Positions 35,451 through 46,989 of a stretch of DNA of 64,000 bases are shown here, piece after piece. The translations under genes were made by a program, and so were the position numbers. Below the pieces are notes generated by a model. The model saw only the letters and a list, made by a program, of their open reading frames with translations. It was not told the DNA's origin and did not search any database. Numbering within the stretch: the first letter of the stretch is position 1; the number at the start of each line of letters is the position of its first letter. Source of the DNA: Triplophysa rosa (taxonomy: Eukaryota; Chordata; Actinopteri; Cypriniformes; Nemacheilidae); contig NC_079914.1 in the NCBI RefSeq assembly GCF_024868665.1, forward strand, positions 2,524,094-2,588,093, written 5' to 3'.

Positions 35451-36194
35451 GGGGTGCGTTTCACAAAAGCATCGCTAGCCAACTATGTCGCGAGTTCCGT
35501 CGTTCCAGCATAGTTCAATGATTTAAGTGTTTGCCGAAACCATCGATCCAACGATTAATCGCAAGCAGCATTGCAAAGTTGGAAGTTGGTTGGAACTACA
35601 GGTCTAGAGCTGTTGTGAGAATCATAGTTCCTTATTATTATGACATGTAGACTTGCATGCATCATGCGTTTTAGCAAAGCAAACAAGCAGCATGCAGTGC
35701 TTTCTATATCCATCATTCTAAATATATACAAATTCAATTTTACATCTTTTGGTTTGTCAAGAAAATAGAAATAATAGAAATAGAAAATAGACATTTTTGA
35801 AAAGTGTGCATGCGTCTGAGCACACATGCTCTATAGGACCCTGGGGAATCCCTGGGCGGAGTGACGTAGGAGGAAACTTATGAATGAATTAAATATCGTG
35901 AAATAAAACAACAGACAGCAAAAATACGTTTTCAGATGCAGGGTACATTATTTACAGAAATAATGTGATACGTTTTCAGAACGTACATTATTTACAGCAA
36001 TAATGTGACATTAAATTGTTCTGAAAAGATTAATTAGAAGACGGTATTAGGGCCTACACCATCCCCTAAGTGACGTCATCAACTATATTGCTGAACCAAC
36101 GTGTTTTCGGGAAACAGTCGCGAGTAGCTACTTAGTTTCTCAAACGATGCATCTTACTATGGTGGTCAATCGGTGAGTTCGGGAAACGCACCCC
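35451..36194. mobile_element. Non-autonomous DNA element with GGGGTGCGTTTC ends
   Basis: Left GGGGTGCGTTTC (35451-35462) and right GAAACGCACCCC (36183-36194) are perfect inverted ends, flanked by CCT on each side. A short phrase around ACATTATTTACAGMAATAATGTGA is repeated inside near 35945 and 35987. It has no transposase. Confidence 0.7.
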
Positions 36195-37028
36195 CTGGAT
36201 AGCTCATTAAACAAAATGTTACACTAAAAATAAAAGGCTGCAATATTACAAATGATAAAAATGGATGGTGATCCACAATAGCTGTAATGCACAAAAATTT
36301 ATAATTTATAATAGCTGTGATGAACAAAAATGTCAAATTTTAAACTACTTTTTTTCTATTCTGCGTTGTTGCAGCCCAAAAAGCAATGTTATTCATTTAA
36401 TATCTTGAAAATTTGCTTTCATTATCAATTTAATATCTGATATTCTGATAATGATATCATACATTCTAAAGAAATGATCATACTGGTTGTAAAGTACATG
36501 ACTGTAGGGTAATGCTGACAGAACTTAGACTTAGACATACTGTGACCTTATACAATACCAACACTCAAAAAAAACTTTAAACGGTTATTTCAAATATGTT
36601 TTTTTTTTAGTTTTTTAGGTTAATTTAAACCAACAATTGGGTTTGTCCATATTATATGGGTTGAAACAACCCTTCATTTTGATCATGTATATCAGCATTT
36701 TAAACAAATAATCCTTAGTTTACAAATTACTGTTAGATAGTCACTAAAGAAAGATCATCCAGTCTAAAACCTAACAGATATTAGATACACACTTATTCCC
36801 TAATACAAAAAGTAATATTCCTAAAAGCCACAGGTATTTTTGATTAGAAAGTTACATACAAAATATATAAATATCACCAAGAAAGCTTCTCTGTTAACTA
36901 TTTGATTTCTGCAAGTTGCAATTATTTTTTTATTAATTTAAAGTGCATTACAAACAAATATAAACATTAAATCACACAAAGCTCAATTGGAAGAAATTGT
37001 ATGAGTGGATTTAAGGAATTTATCTTAC
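36195..37028. other. No gene recognised
   Basis: AT-rich sequence preceding (downstream of, on the minus strand) the exon-like segment at 37029-37168. No matching next exon could be identified. Confidence 0.4.
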
Positions 37029-37168
37029 CTTATGGTTTGACAGTCCGGTATTTGGAAACATTGAATGACATTCAGATGAAAAGTAAAGATTCACTCTCGC
37101 AGCTGATGATCTTGTTAAGGATGGTGTATCATCATGTCTGCTTTTCCTAGAGCTCAGTGCTTCATTTG
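37029..37168 (-). CDS. Possible internal exon of an unidentified gene
   Basis: On the minus strand a pyrimidine-rich tract and TTTCTATAG precede an open 140-nt segment that ends AAG|GTAAGA. It would enter in phase 1 and leave in phase 0, encoding 46 residues that include RKSRHDDTPSLTRSSAARV and YFSSECHSMFPNTGLSNHK. The composition is serine-rich, basic and polar, unlike the AT-rich surroundings. I do not recognise the protein family, and no partner exon was found in the window. It may be part of a long-intron gene or a relic. Confidence 0.4.
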
Positions 37169-37177
37169 CTATAGAAA

Positions 37178-37204
37178 GAGAGACACACACACACACACAG
37201 TTAT

Positions 37205-37275
<71 letters not shown>

Positions 37276-37280
37276 CTCTC
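37178..37280. repeat. Compound AC/TC/AC microsatellite
   Basis: (AC)8 or so, then about 31 TC units (37206-37268), then a short (AC)n. It forms the intronic pyrimidine tract just upstream of the exon-like segment at 37029-37168 on the minus strand. Confidence 0.95.
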
Positions 37281-38402
37281 TTCTTTAACCCTATACAAGC
37301 ACATGTTTTATCGTGCCCTCTTCATGCTGTAACACAAACTTTTATTGTGTTTAAGAACAAGAGAGTGAGAGTCTGATTTCAATGATATTGTTGTAATGTG
37401 AATGTATCAGTTGATGTGTAATTGCGCAGACTAAAAAAAAACTAAATTTAGCAACACAATTAAATCCATTTTCTTTTCTAACAATGCAGCACACCATTTA
37501 TAATTCTGCATTTATTACTGAGAAGAGGTTTTAATCAAATATAAAAAGCATCTCTCATTGTCTGTTTTAATCTTTCCATCTTTCATTTCAATAGCATTTC
37601 ATGAATTTTTAATGACGTCTGGATAACCTGTGCACACAATAACACACAGCACATCGCACAAATACTATTAACAGATAAAAGTTATCAAGTCATCTAGACA
37701 TCAAAGTGCAGGGACAAAATCATTAAATAGATTTTATTTAGACAATTATGAACAAATTTCCATTCCCAAGTTCTGTTCCTGTAGCTCAGGTCATGGGTTT
37801 GATTCCCAAACGTACAAAACGCTAACCTTGAATGTAGGTCGCTTTGGATGAAGGGGTCCAACAATGTAATCATTTAAAATTGTTTTCTATGTAAGCTTAA
37901 AGTCATTTTTTCTTCTTGAGCCGTCAGGTACGATTTGACAGAAAGTTTATGTCATTTGCCCTTGTGTGATTACATCAGAAGTAGTATATGCATCTCATTC
38001 AGTCAACATCTATAAGTGGCTACAGTATATGACTGAAGCCTTTCAAATGGAGTGCAAAGCCATACGCGTTTACCATTTCAGCATTCCTCTTTTAAACATG
38101 TCTTTTAAACTCCATCCTTGATTTGTCCATACAGTATCTTTTAAATGCAGAGAACTGTAAGGCAGTGCTATCCAATTCCATTCCTTGAGAGTCACCACCT
38201 GGCATTGTTTACTTCCAAGCAGCACTTACACAGGGGAGACCTTGATTGGCTTCATTAGCCTAAATCAGGGCCATTCAACTCCAGTGCTGGAGGACCAGTC
38301 TTAGGAAATTAACCATGCTTTAATTTTAGTAAAGGTATAGTAACCATGTATTTCTACCTATATTGATTACCATTTGTATTACTGTATTTTGTATTGTATA
38401 TA
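37281..38402. other. No gene recognised; SINE-like remnant at 37780-37860
   Basis: The SINE-like remnant has TCCTGTAGCTCAGGTCATGGG and GTAGGTCGCTTTGGATGAAG. The stretch 38170-38320 (ATTCAACTCCAGTGCTGGAGG) is of a dispersed fish type. No exon was seen. Confidence 0.45.
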
Positions 38403-38836
38403 TGTGACCCTGGATCACAAAACCAGTCTTAAGTAGCACGGGAACATTTATAGAAAAATACAGAAATACATTGCATGGGTCAAAATTATCGATTTTTCTT
38501 TTATGCCAAAAATCATTAGGATATTAAGTAAAGATCATGTTCCATGAAGATATTTTGTACATTTTCTACCCTAAATATATACAAACTTTATTTTTATGAG
38601 TGGATGGCCTGTTACAGTGCCTCTGATTAACAACTTCAAAGGTAATTTTCTCAATATTTAGATTTTTTTTGCATCCTCAGATTCCAGTTTTATACCGTTG
38701 TATCTCGGCCAGATATTGTACGATCCTGACAACTCATACATCAGTAGAAAGCTTAATTATTCAGATTTCAGATTATGTAAAAATCTCAATTTCGAAAAAT
38801 TGACTCATAAGACTGGTTTTGTTGTCCAGGGTCACA
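38403..38836. mobile_element. MITE with TGTGACCCTGGA ends
   Basis: The left end (TGTGACCCTGGATCACAAAA, then CCAGTCTTAAG) and the right end (AAGACTGGTTTTGTTGTCCA, then GGGTCACA) are about 30-bp inverted repeats with two mismatches. TAT/ATA flanks both sides. This family is common in cyprinids; no coding capacity. Confidence 0.85.
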
Positions 38837-39329
38837 TATTTTTTTATTTATTAGTTTTCTATAAATATTTTTGATAAACTATGATTGCTGCAAACATAAC
38901 TGTATTAACCATGGTTATTACATTGCGCTCTAAAATACTTGATTCCGATTGGCCAGTCATGACATTCCAAGGTCTGTTATTCCCAGATAACAACACTCAA
39001 AAGTTATAACACACAGTCATCTGGGTACTGCAAGTCATGTTGACCAGTGCAGTTCGATGAATGTAATATAAATATGGTTAATAATATATAGGATATTATA
39101 TTGTCAAATAATCAAACCAAATTGCATGTTTGTCTTATTTGAACTTTGTGTCTTGCAAGGTTGCGTTGAAAACGTTTCTGTTTATTGAAATCAAATAAAA
39201 TATGGCCATAAAAATAATGCAAAATCTGGAACTAAATGAAATATTGAAACGTTGTCTCAGAGAAAAAATTGAAATAAGTTTAAGGCACTAAAATTATAAT
39301 AATAAACTAAAACTAAAATAAAACAAAAA
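38837..39329. other. No gene recognised
   Basis: It holds a fragment of a dispersed fish repeat (CTTGATTCCGATTGGCCAGTCA, near 38937) and AT-rich sequence. Confidence 0.4.
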
Positions 39330-39770
39330 AATAACAAATCTCAGCTGATGCTGAGACTGGCCACAAATTAGCCAGTCGTCGAGGTAAGGGTAATGAACCA
39401 ATCGTTTCTGTTCACCGCACGTAGAACATTTGCTATCCGTAGCATGTGAAAAGGTCAAATCCAAAATGGGTTGAATTCCCCCATTCTTTTTTGGAATCAG
39501 GAAATACCTGGAGAAAAATCTGTTTAGCTGGTCTGGGCCATGCACAATTTCTATGGCCTGTTTCTGTAGCAATGACTCTATTTCTGTTTCTAATGCAATC
39601 AGATGTTTTGGGTTCCGCACCAATGTAGGGCGGACCCCTGTATTTGTGGGTGGTTGACGGTGAAACTGCAGTTTGTACCCTGTTGACAGGGTGTCCAACA
39701 GCCATCTGTCTGATGTTATTTCTTCCCAGCATTTTAAATGCAGAGGGAGGAAAAAGCCCACCGTTGACCA
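39330..39770 (-). pseudogene. DIRS reverse transcriptase with internal deletion
   Basis: The RT entry motif (FSRYFLIPKKNGG, IQPILDL) is followed directly by SHATDSKCSTCGEQKRLVHY and then YLDDWLICGQSQHQL. About 100 residues of the palm normally found between ILDL and YLDD are missing, and the frame then runs into unrelated sequence. Confidence 0.8.
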
Positions 39771-40182
39771 TGTACCTTCAGGTACAATGCTGACTGGGCC
39801 CAGCAGTGGTAGAGGGCTGGGTCTTTGATGTGATATTGTGCCTTGGAGCATCAAATCTTGGAGGTGGTCTGAACTGGCGTGGTGGTACCTGCATTCTACC
39901 TTGCAAAAGTCCAGTATTATGCTGCTGATGAGGATAAAAGCCTCTGTGTGCATATTGAAAATTTGGAGCAGGGCGCCTAAATGTATTTTGCTGCCTTAAA
40001 TGCTTTGAACGCATTTCAGATGCCATGAGACGTCCATCTAGCACTTCCTGATCCTGTGCACCAAACACCTGTCCTGGAACAAGTGGAAGTTGGCGCAAAA
40101 TATTCTTACCAGATTCTGGCAATGGAGTTTGAGCTAACCACACCTGTTTTCTCAGCTGTGTCAGAAGACCCAAGGATCTACC

Positions 40183-40722
40183 TGTCATGAATGGTGGGTG
40201 GTGAGAGACACGGAGACAAGGACAGAGGACCCAAGTGCAGACAGCGGGTAAGGGGTTAACACAAACTTTAATAAATAATAAGCAACAAAACAAAGACCCA
40301 CGTGGGGGTAAAGTAACAAACATGGAAACAGGAACAAGACTAACTAAACTAACAGGACTAGACTAAAACACATCACAACTACAAAATAAACTAAACTAAC
40401 TCAAAGACAGGAACTCACCACATTACACAAACACGACACAGTACAATGAACCAGCACGAGACAGAAGACACAAGGGCATTATAAAGGGGATAAATCAAGA
40501 GGGGACAGGTGCAGGACATGAACTAATTAACAAACAATAACGAGGCGACGAAAGGGCGGGAACAGAGACACCACACCGGAGAGAGGGAGTATATGGAATG
40601 CCAAAACTGACTCTCTCCACATAAAACAAGAGGTTCTATCATGGTTCTGCCACTAGGTCAAGAAAAGCAAGACAAGGTGGGACAGAACCATGACAGAAGC
40701 CCCTCCTTAAGGAGCAGCATCC
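40183..40722 (-). repeat. LTR copy A (3' LTR of the minus-strand element)
   Basis: Contains an AATAAAG/TTTAATAAAT-type polyadenylation region near 40268 and a TATAA-like box (ATTATAAAGG, near 40480). It is near-identical to 41700-42231. Confidence 0.8.
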
Positions 40723-41683
40723 TGATGCTCCTCAAGGAACAAACAAGACTACACAGACTGTGACAAAAAACATAACTATACAAACACGACCAAAAACGTG
40801 ATACATAGAAAAAAAAATCCAAACAAGACATGGCCCGGCTGAAGGCCGGCTGACAGTACATGGCACCGGCTGGAAGTCCGGCTGGACATACTGGTGCCGG
40901 CTGGAAGGCCGGCTGACAGACTGGCGCCGCTGGAAGGCCGGCTGGACTATGGGCCGGCTGGAGGCGGCTGGACAGTACTGGCGCCGGCTGAGGGGTACAT
41001 AGTGGCGCCGGCTGGAAGGCCGGCTGGACAGACATGGCGCCGGCTGGATGGCCGGCTGGACAGTACATGGGCCGGCTGGATGGCCGGCTGGACAGTACAT
41101 GGGCCGGCTGGATGGCCGGCTGGACAGTACATGGCGCCGGCTGGAGGCCGGCTGGACAGGACATGGCGCCGGCTGGATGGCCGGCTGGACAGGACACGGC
41201 GCCGGCTGGATGGCCGACTGGGAGACCAGCTATCACCGGCTGGGCAGGCCTGGATGTCGACATGACAGGACAGGATGTCGGCGGCTGGGCAGCGCTCTCT
41301 GGCAGCTGGGCAGCATCTCTGACGGCTGGGCAGCGCTCTCTGGCAGCCGGGCAGCAAACAAGAACAAACACACACAAACAGTCAACTCGACAGGCCTCGG
41401 CACCAGCTGGGAGGCCGGCAGGGATCTGCAGCGGGAACAGGACACCGGCGGCCTCAACCCTGGAGGGGAATCCGACGACCTCAACCCTTGAAGGGAGCCC
41501 GGCGGACTTGATCCTGGACGGGGTTCCGGCAGTCTCGACCCCGGAAGGGAGTCCGGCGGTCCCGACTCTGGACTGGAGCCCGGCAGCCTCTACCCTCCAA
41601 GGGAGTCCGGCGGATTCAACCCTGGAAGGGAGTCCGGCGGCATCGACCCCTCCCACTGAGATCCCTCTGTCTGCTGGGTCCAA
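40658..41683 (-). CDS. 341-codon repetitive frame in the LTR element (gag remnant?)
   Basis: The frame starts 16 bp inside the 5' LTR border with MDPADRGISVGG, a start reminiscent of Gypsy-type gag, then continues as repeats of the AGLPSRVE type, followed by proline/alanine/cysteine-rich repeats (CPAGHPAGAM). It ends inside the 3' LTR. The repetition is purely a translation of the minisatellites, and several other frames on both strands are also open. I consider it at most a relic leader of gag; a functional protein is doubtful. Confidence 0.3.
   Translation of the reverse strand: MDPADRGISVGGVDAAGLPSRVESAGLPWRVEAAGLQSRVGTAGLPSGVETAGTPSRIKSAGLPSRVEVVGFPSRVEAAGVLFPLQIPAGLPAGAEACRVDCLCVFVLVCCPAARERCPAVRDAAQLPESAAQPPTSCPVMSTSRPAQPVIAGLPVGHPAGAVSCPAGHPAGAMSCPAGLQPAPCTVQPAIQPAHVLSSRPSSRPMYCPAGHPAGAMSVQPAFQPAPLCTPQPAPVLSSRLQPAHSPAGLPAAPVCQPAFQPAPVCPAGLPAGAMYCQPAFSRAMSCLDFFFYVSRFWSCLYSYVFCHSLCSLVCSLRSIRMLLLKEGLLSWFCPTLSCFS
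40845..41225. repeat. GC-rich minisatellite (GCCGGCTGGA units)
   Basis: About a dozen units of roughly 30-36 bp built from GCCGGCTGGATGGCCGGCTG and ACAGTACATGGC. Units vary by small deletions. A second tandem array with 30-bp units (GGGAGTCCGGCGG, CTCAACCCTGGA) occupies about 41440-41650. Confidence 0.88.
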
Positions 41684-41699
41684 AAGGGCTGGTTCATTC

Positions 41700-42231
41700 T
41701 GTCATGAATGGTGGGTGGTGAGAGACACGGAGACAGAGGACCCAGGTGCAGACAGCGGTAAGGGGTTAACACAAACTTTAATAAATAAAAAGCAACAAAA
41801 CAAAGACCCACGTGGGGGTAAAGTAACAAACATAGAAACAGGAACAAGACTAACTAAACTAACAGGACTAGACTAAAACACATCACAACTACAAAATAAA
41901 CTAACTAACTCAAAGACAGGAACTCACCACATTACACAAACACGACACAGTACAATGAACCAGCACGAGACAGAAGACACAAGGGCATTATAAAGGGGAT
42001 AAATCAAGAGGGGACAGGTGCAGGACATGAACTAATTAACAAACAATAACGAGGAGACGAAAGGGCGGGAACAGAGACGCCACACCGGAGAGAGGGAGTA
42101 TATGGAATGCCAAAACTGACTCTCTCCACATAAAACAAGAGGTTCTATCATGGTTCTGCCACTAGGTCAAGAAAAGCAAGACAAGGTGGGACAGAACCAT
42201 GACAGAAGCCCCTCCTTAAGGAGCAGCATCA
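41700..42231 (-). repeat. LTR copy B (5' LTR of the minus-strand element)
   Basis: Differs from copy A by about five substitutions and three small deletions. Its outer end abuts the CTACC target duplication. Confidence 0.8.
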
Positions 42232-42236
42232 CTACC

Positions 42237-43270
42237 ACATTCTGATGTGGCTGCTCCAACAGCTTGGAGAGAAGCTTGTAATATTTCAGCACACCCTGAG
42301 TTGTCAGATGAAGGTAGTGAGACATTAAGTACCAACAGCAACTGTGCCAAAGTATTAGAAATGCACCCAACATTTGCAACTGCACTATAAGTCTTACGTA
42401 CAAGCTTATCAGTCCGTTTATATTCTGGCTGTGGACAGCGTGACTCAGAACGCAACGCTTCATCAGCCTGCACAGCAAGTGATGACACTACAGCTTCTAC
42501 TGGTGGCATTGAGGCCAATCCCATTGATGTTGCATCTGCCATACTAGAAAGCATGCGTGTTAACTTATCAGGTTGCATAGTCAATGCACTCTTAAAGCCA
42601 AATGACAATTCCTTAATAAAGTCACCACACTGTGGAACAACTAATTCATTTTCCTGACTAGAAGCATGACAAAACAGGTTAGAAACCTGAGTGGTTGCAA
42701 TAGGTGGAATGTCAAGATTGAGTCTTGCCAAAGCTACTTTCAATTTGGCACGCAAGGAATTTGCTACTGATATTGGCTCACCATTGTGATCTGGACTTTG
42801 CGCACTGCCTGAACGCAGTGATACTGGGCTCACAACACTGTCCACTACAGTTGGTTGTTCATCGAAGAACAAGTCTGATGCAGCCACTGAAACCACATCA
42901 AAATTTTGCACCGTGTAAGGAGCAACCGTACTATGCCCTGCAAAATGCTGCACTTCGTTATACTGCTTCATAGAAGTCACTAGTGCCTGAATTTGGTCCA
43001 TACCTTCAGCCAGCTGATCCACTCTGCGCTCCAACGCAGAGGGCGCCTTTTTTTTCTTAGGAGGTGGATCAACTTCCATCATCCTTCTTTTAGCTACATG
43101 CTTGGAAGAGGTTGAGCCCTTTGGGGGTAGGGAACCATTCGACTCAGCCTTCCTACGCACAAGGCGAGTTTCGCGAATGGCTAATGGCATAACACTACAT
43201 TTAGGACAAGGATCTGAAAGGGCTTGCTTAAGATGTTCAGGTCCCAAACAGGATAGACAACGGTCGTGTA
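42237..43270 (-). pseudogene. gag-like ORF of second DIRS element
   Basis: About 340 codons remain open. It begins in a cysteine motif (RCLSCLGPEHLKQALSDPC, PKC), followed by a basic patch (PPPKKKKAPSALERR), a coiled-coil-like stretch (RVDQLAEGMDQIQALV) and a helical core (SMADATSMGLASMPPVEAVV). It is interrupted at its end by the LTR element at 42231 and resumes at 40182-39778. The 5' end of the ORF is not clear. Confidence 0.72.
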
Positions 43271-43330
43271 GCGGTTTTGTTTTAGCTAACGTTATTATAT
43301 TGATGAGTAAAGCTCACCAAATATAGTTCT

Positions 43331-46300
43331 CCACCAGATCTTTCAAGATCACATCCATGAAATGAGTTATTTAAAACATCAATTTCAGTCAAGGAATTGG
43401 TTTAGCAAAGGAGGAATTGTAAAGACAAACATTTATATATCAAATATGCTAAGGTTTGAAGTGCATCAAGACATGATTCATTCAGCAGTAGGAATACAAA
43501 CAAAGCCTGAATTAACTTGCCTATTTAACAATTACAGATTATTTAAAAATGGCAAGAGCGACAACATACAGTATAACCTAGATATTTAGATATATTTATA
43601 GAAAAGGACAATTGAATCACAAGTTCCTATTTGTCAGAGAAGACAAGAATAGGAAAGAAAACGGACATGACGTGAGGACGGACTTTTATTATAGGCTGTC
43701 CGCCTGTGCGTCATGGTCACGGCGGTGACGACTTTGATATATATACTCTGCAAAGATATGAGCACCAAGGAAAGACTCCACTAGGTGGATACCGCTCTGG
43801 CGGTCCGGAATGAAAGGAAGTAGAACTGAAATTAACATAAAAACAAAAAATGTAAATGCAAACAAAATAAAACTGAAAACAAAACTATCTTAACTCTGGA
43901 GTCTTGTCTTAAAACCAGAAGAAACTTGACTGTACTTTTATTGATTTATCTTGTATTTTTTAAATGCGGAAAAAAATTAATTACAGAAATAAACTGCAAA
44001 TTCTACTTTGGTGTAAAAAAACATGAAAAACATGTCATTGTACTTCACATAAAAAAGTATTTTATGTTTTTTTTGGGCCCCAGAAAAAAATAATGTGCAA
44101 CTATTTTTAGGTAAATTACAAGGTAAACTGAACTGCTAAAGCAACACACATTTTGGTTTGCTTCTACAACTCTTTCAGCTCATTTGCAGAATCATTTTTA
44201 ATGCTTGTACACCCAGTGCTGTACCAGTGGAGCTACTAAGCAAGTTTGTAACTAATTATTTTCTCAGCTTTGCATGAGGAAAATGGTCATGAACTTTTTG
44301 ACATGTGTAAGGCTATTGTACTATAACATATTGACCTCTGGAACTCAAAACTAAGCGAGAATAATATAGCCATTACACATCAAGGATACATTTGCATGAT
44401 ATTGTATTTGCCATACAATTAAATAGTGATGTTTGTTGAGTTTGTCATACTGTGTGTTTAGATCATAATCATGGCTGTGGATCAGCATCTCTGCGTAGCC
44501 TCTTCAATGATTCTGGCATAAGGTAGATTGATTTTGTTTTTTATGATGTGCCTGATAATGTTATTTATGTTTAACCATGTTCATTACCAGCATGTTTCAG
44601 TAACTTAAATGTTGCTAAACTTTGAGGAATACACAGGCTCGAAGACTGAATAGTGCAGGTAATGTTTCTCAAAGCGGTAATGTAAAACATGGAAAATTAC
44701 TGTTCATTAAGTAAGTCATAACACATACACACTTGAGCACACTTATTCTGATAATGCTGATGTAAATCAGAATTCAAATCTGTGCGAAACAAAAGGAAGA
44801 TATCTGCAAAGGTTGCTCAGGTCATGCATATACGTTGATGAGTTCATTTGTAATCTAATTATAGTATTTCACTTAAATGTTCCCTGCAGCATTGTCTGCA
44901 CCTCATTAATGACACAATTATATACATTCACTGGCCTCTCATTTAGAGATAACCTTTCCAAGGTGTGAGAATGTAAAAGTGCTCCTAATAGCATTCTCTA
45001 AGTAATTCAGAAAAATCAACCATAGCTATAATTACAGAACCTTTCTGCAATATAATTATTTTGCATGCATTGCACATATAGTTCATTTTTCAGCTTCTGT
45101 GTTCTGGACAATATGTGGGGCAGAGTTGACCTGCCCTGAACCCATATCACTAAGAGTGGTCCATTAAAATGATAGCATGTTGACTGGTGACATTGTCTGC
45201 ATGGTGACAATAAAATAAAAATGAATAGTTTCTGACAGATCTTTTGAAAAGCCTTTCTTTGAGAATAAATAATCCTTTCAGACTGTTTTGAATCACCTGC
45301 AAACATTGAAGAATATATCAAAAACGAGGAAAGCTTGTACCATGCCAATGTCATAACACTGCTTTGGTGTTTTAGAATAAACAACTACTTAATGAAGTAC
45401 ATTGATGGCACATGACCGCTGTGTTGCATTGAGGAGTCTGGGGTTTATGAATCGTTACCACGGCTTAATAGATCAATAGCTAATGCCTGGCCATATCACT
45501 ACTGGAATCCAATATGGAGAATGCTATCTAAATACAAACAGTCGACCACTATAAGTAGAAGTTTGTTTTGTGTGTTCTCAGTTGAAAAGCATCAAAGGCA
45601 ATTATCAAAGCTTTTTACTTTTCCAACAAAATATTATGCACCTATACAATCACTGCATATGTAATAAAAATGACATACTATGGTATAAACCTTAGTTGCT
45701 GCAAAAATGATAGAGGACAGTTTTTGATTGTAAGAAAAAAATATTTTCAGACAATTATTTTTCTTTGTAACGTTATTTGTGACAAACCATTAACAGCATT
45801 AAAGCAAGCTGACAGGTGTTTTCTTTCCACTTCACTTCTCTGTTAGAAAAAAAAAACAGATAAGTCCTGAAAATAGAGGGCTTTATAACCCTTTAAAGGG
45901 AGGACTTGCCCCACTACGCTATTCAACATGTTTCTTTTTTGTACAGTAACATAGAAATGAAAAATATATTAATATTAGAAAGATTTAGGCTGACTGACCA
46001 GGATGAAAATGATTCATAATTATTTATTAAATGGTGTGGAATGGGACATGTGCGTTTTAAGAATTTTTTAAAATCAGCTTTTGCATACATCTGTGCAGAA
46101 GGCACAGAGGGGGGACACATGAATACTAACAAGAATAAACACTGACATGAATAAATCTATTAACAGTGTAAAAGCACAATGAGTATGTGTCTCTGTCATT
46201 ACAGCCCAAACATGAGTTGCCATTATTTAAGACTGTTAATTACATATGCAGTGATTAATTATGATTTCATTAAAACCCAATATCCAGTTCTATTAAACAC

Positions 46301-46724
46301 ATAAGTGTGAAGTCACACACCAAGTCAGAGGACGTGACCTCTTTTATCAAATACTGATGATGACACATTTATTGCTCATTTTGTTATTAAATGATCAGGG
46401 CAGCTCAACATCTGGATTGTGTCATTTCAAAAGGTCAAGAAATAATCAGTAAGATAACAGACACGTTTGATCCTAGAAGCAATGAACAAAAGTGAGCACA
46501 TTAATTATGCTTTACACATTCAAGTCTGACAGTCAAAACAGACTTCCATAATTTCCTCAAGTTATAACTTGAAGATAAGAAAGACATCAGGTCAGCAAAT
46601 TGCAGAGAAAGACATCAAACAGCAAATTCTCAATTGTCTTTAAATTATGGTACTATGGTATTATATTCCATATTTTAAATGTGTTTCTCTTCTTCTTGTA
46701 TTGTTTTTATTGTATGTTTTATAT
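43331..46724. other. No gene recognised
   Basis: AT-rich. The first part (to about 43820, with GGACATGACGTGAGGACGG and ATACCGCTCTGGCGGTCCGG) may be the untranslated leader of the second DIRS. The rest has only short unsupported frames; the one at 45016-45384 has no family motif. Confidence 0.4.
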
Positions 46725-46940
46725 TAGTTTAGTTTAGTTTAGTTTAGTTTAGTTTAGTTTAGTTTAATTGTATTGTATTGTATTGTATTCAATTCAATTC
46801 AATTCAATTCTATTCTATTCTATTCTTCTTTTTTCTATTATTTTATTTTATTTTATTTTATTTTTTATTTTATTATTATTATTTTATTATTATTCAATTA
46901 AATTTATTTCATTTCATTTTATTTTTTTAACAAATTCTTA
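46725..46940. repeat. Chain of changing pentanucleotide repeats
   Basis: Successive blocks of TTTAG, TTGTA, TTCAA, TTCTA and TTTTA units follow one another with little break. This is typical of slippage with single-base unit changes. The block lies just beyond the TTGAA tail of the LINE (46990). Confidence 0.88.
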
Positions 46941-46989
46941 TTATGTCTGTGTCGTGATCTTGTCATGTCTGTCTTGATTTTGTGGCAGA

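Larger units (their letters stand above)
40183..42231 (-). mobile_element. Young non-autonomous LTR element with minisatellite interior
   Basis: The element is flanked by CTACC on both sides (40178-40182 and 42232-42236). Read on the minus strand it begins TGATGCTGCTCC and ends TTCATGACA, the TG...CA of LTR elements. The two LTRs (40183-40722 and 41700-42231) are about 98-99% identical apart from small deletions, so the insertion is recent. The 977-bp interior has no reverse transcriptase, protease or integrase; it is mostly GC-rich minisatellite. A more diverged LTR of the same family lies at 50562-51015. Confidence 0.82.
39330..43330 (-). mobile_element. Second DIRS-like element, decayed and split by an LTR element
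   Basis: On the minus strand, gag parts lie at 42237-43270 and 39778-40182, and an RT remnant lies at 39330-39770. The gag reading frame is continuous in sense across the LTR insertion at 40183-42231: VGAATSECGSD on one side and GRSLGLLTQLRKQVWLA on the other. It is distinct in sequence from the DIRS at 29507-35041. RNase H and the recombinase are absent, so it is truncated at its 3' end near 39330. The 5' border is unclear and may extend to about 43820. Confidence 0.8.

Noticed and set aside
40845..41225. CRISPR-like regular repeats
   Set aside because: Units are contiguous, without unique spacers, in a eukaryotic LTR element; a minisatellite.
41034..41876. 280-codon plus-strand frame rich in AGWPAGQ
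   Set aside because: A translation of the minisatellite, antisense to the LTR element.
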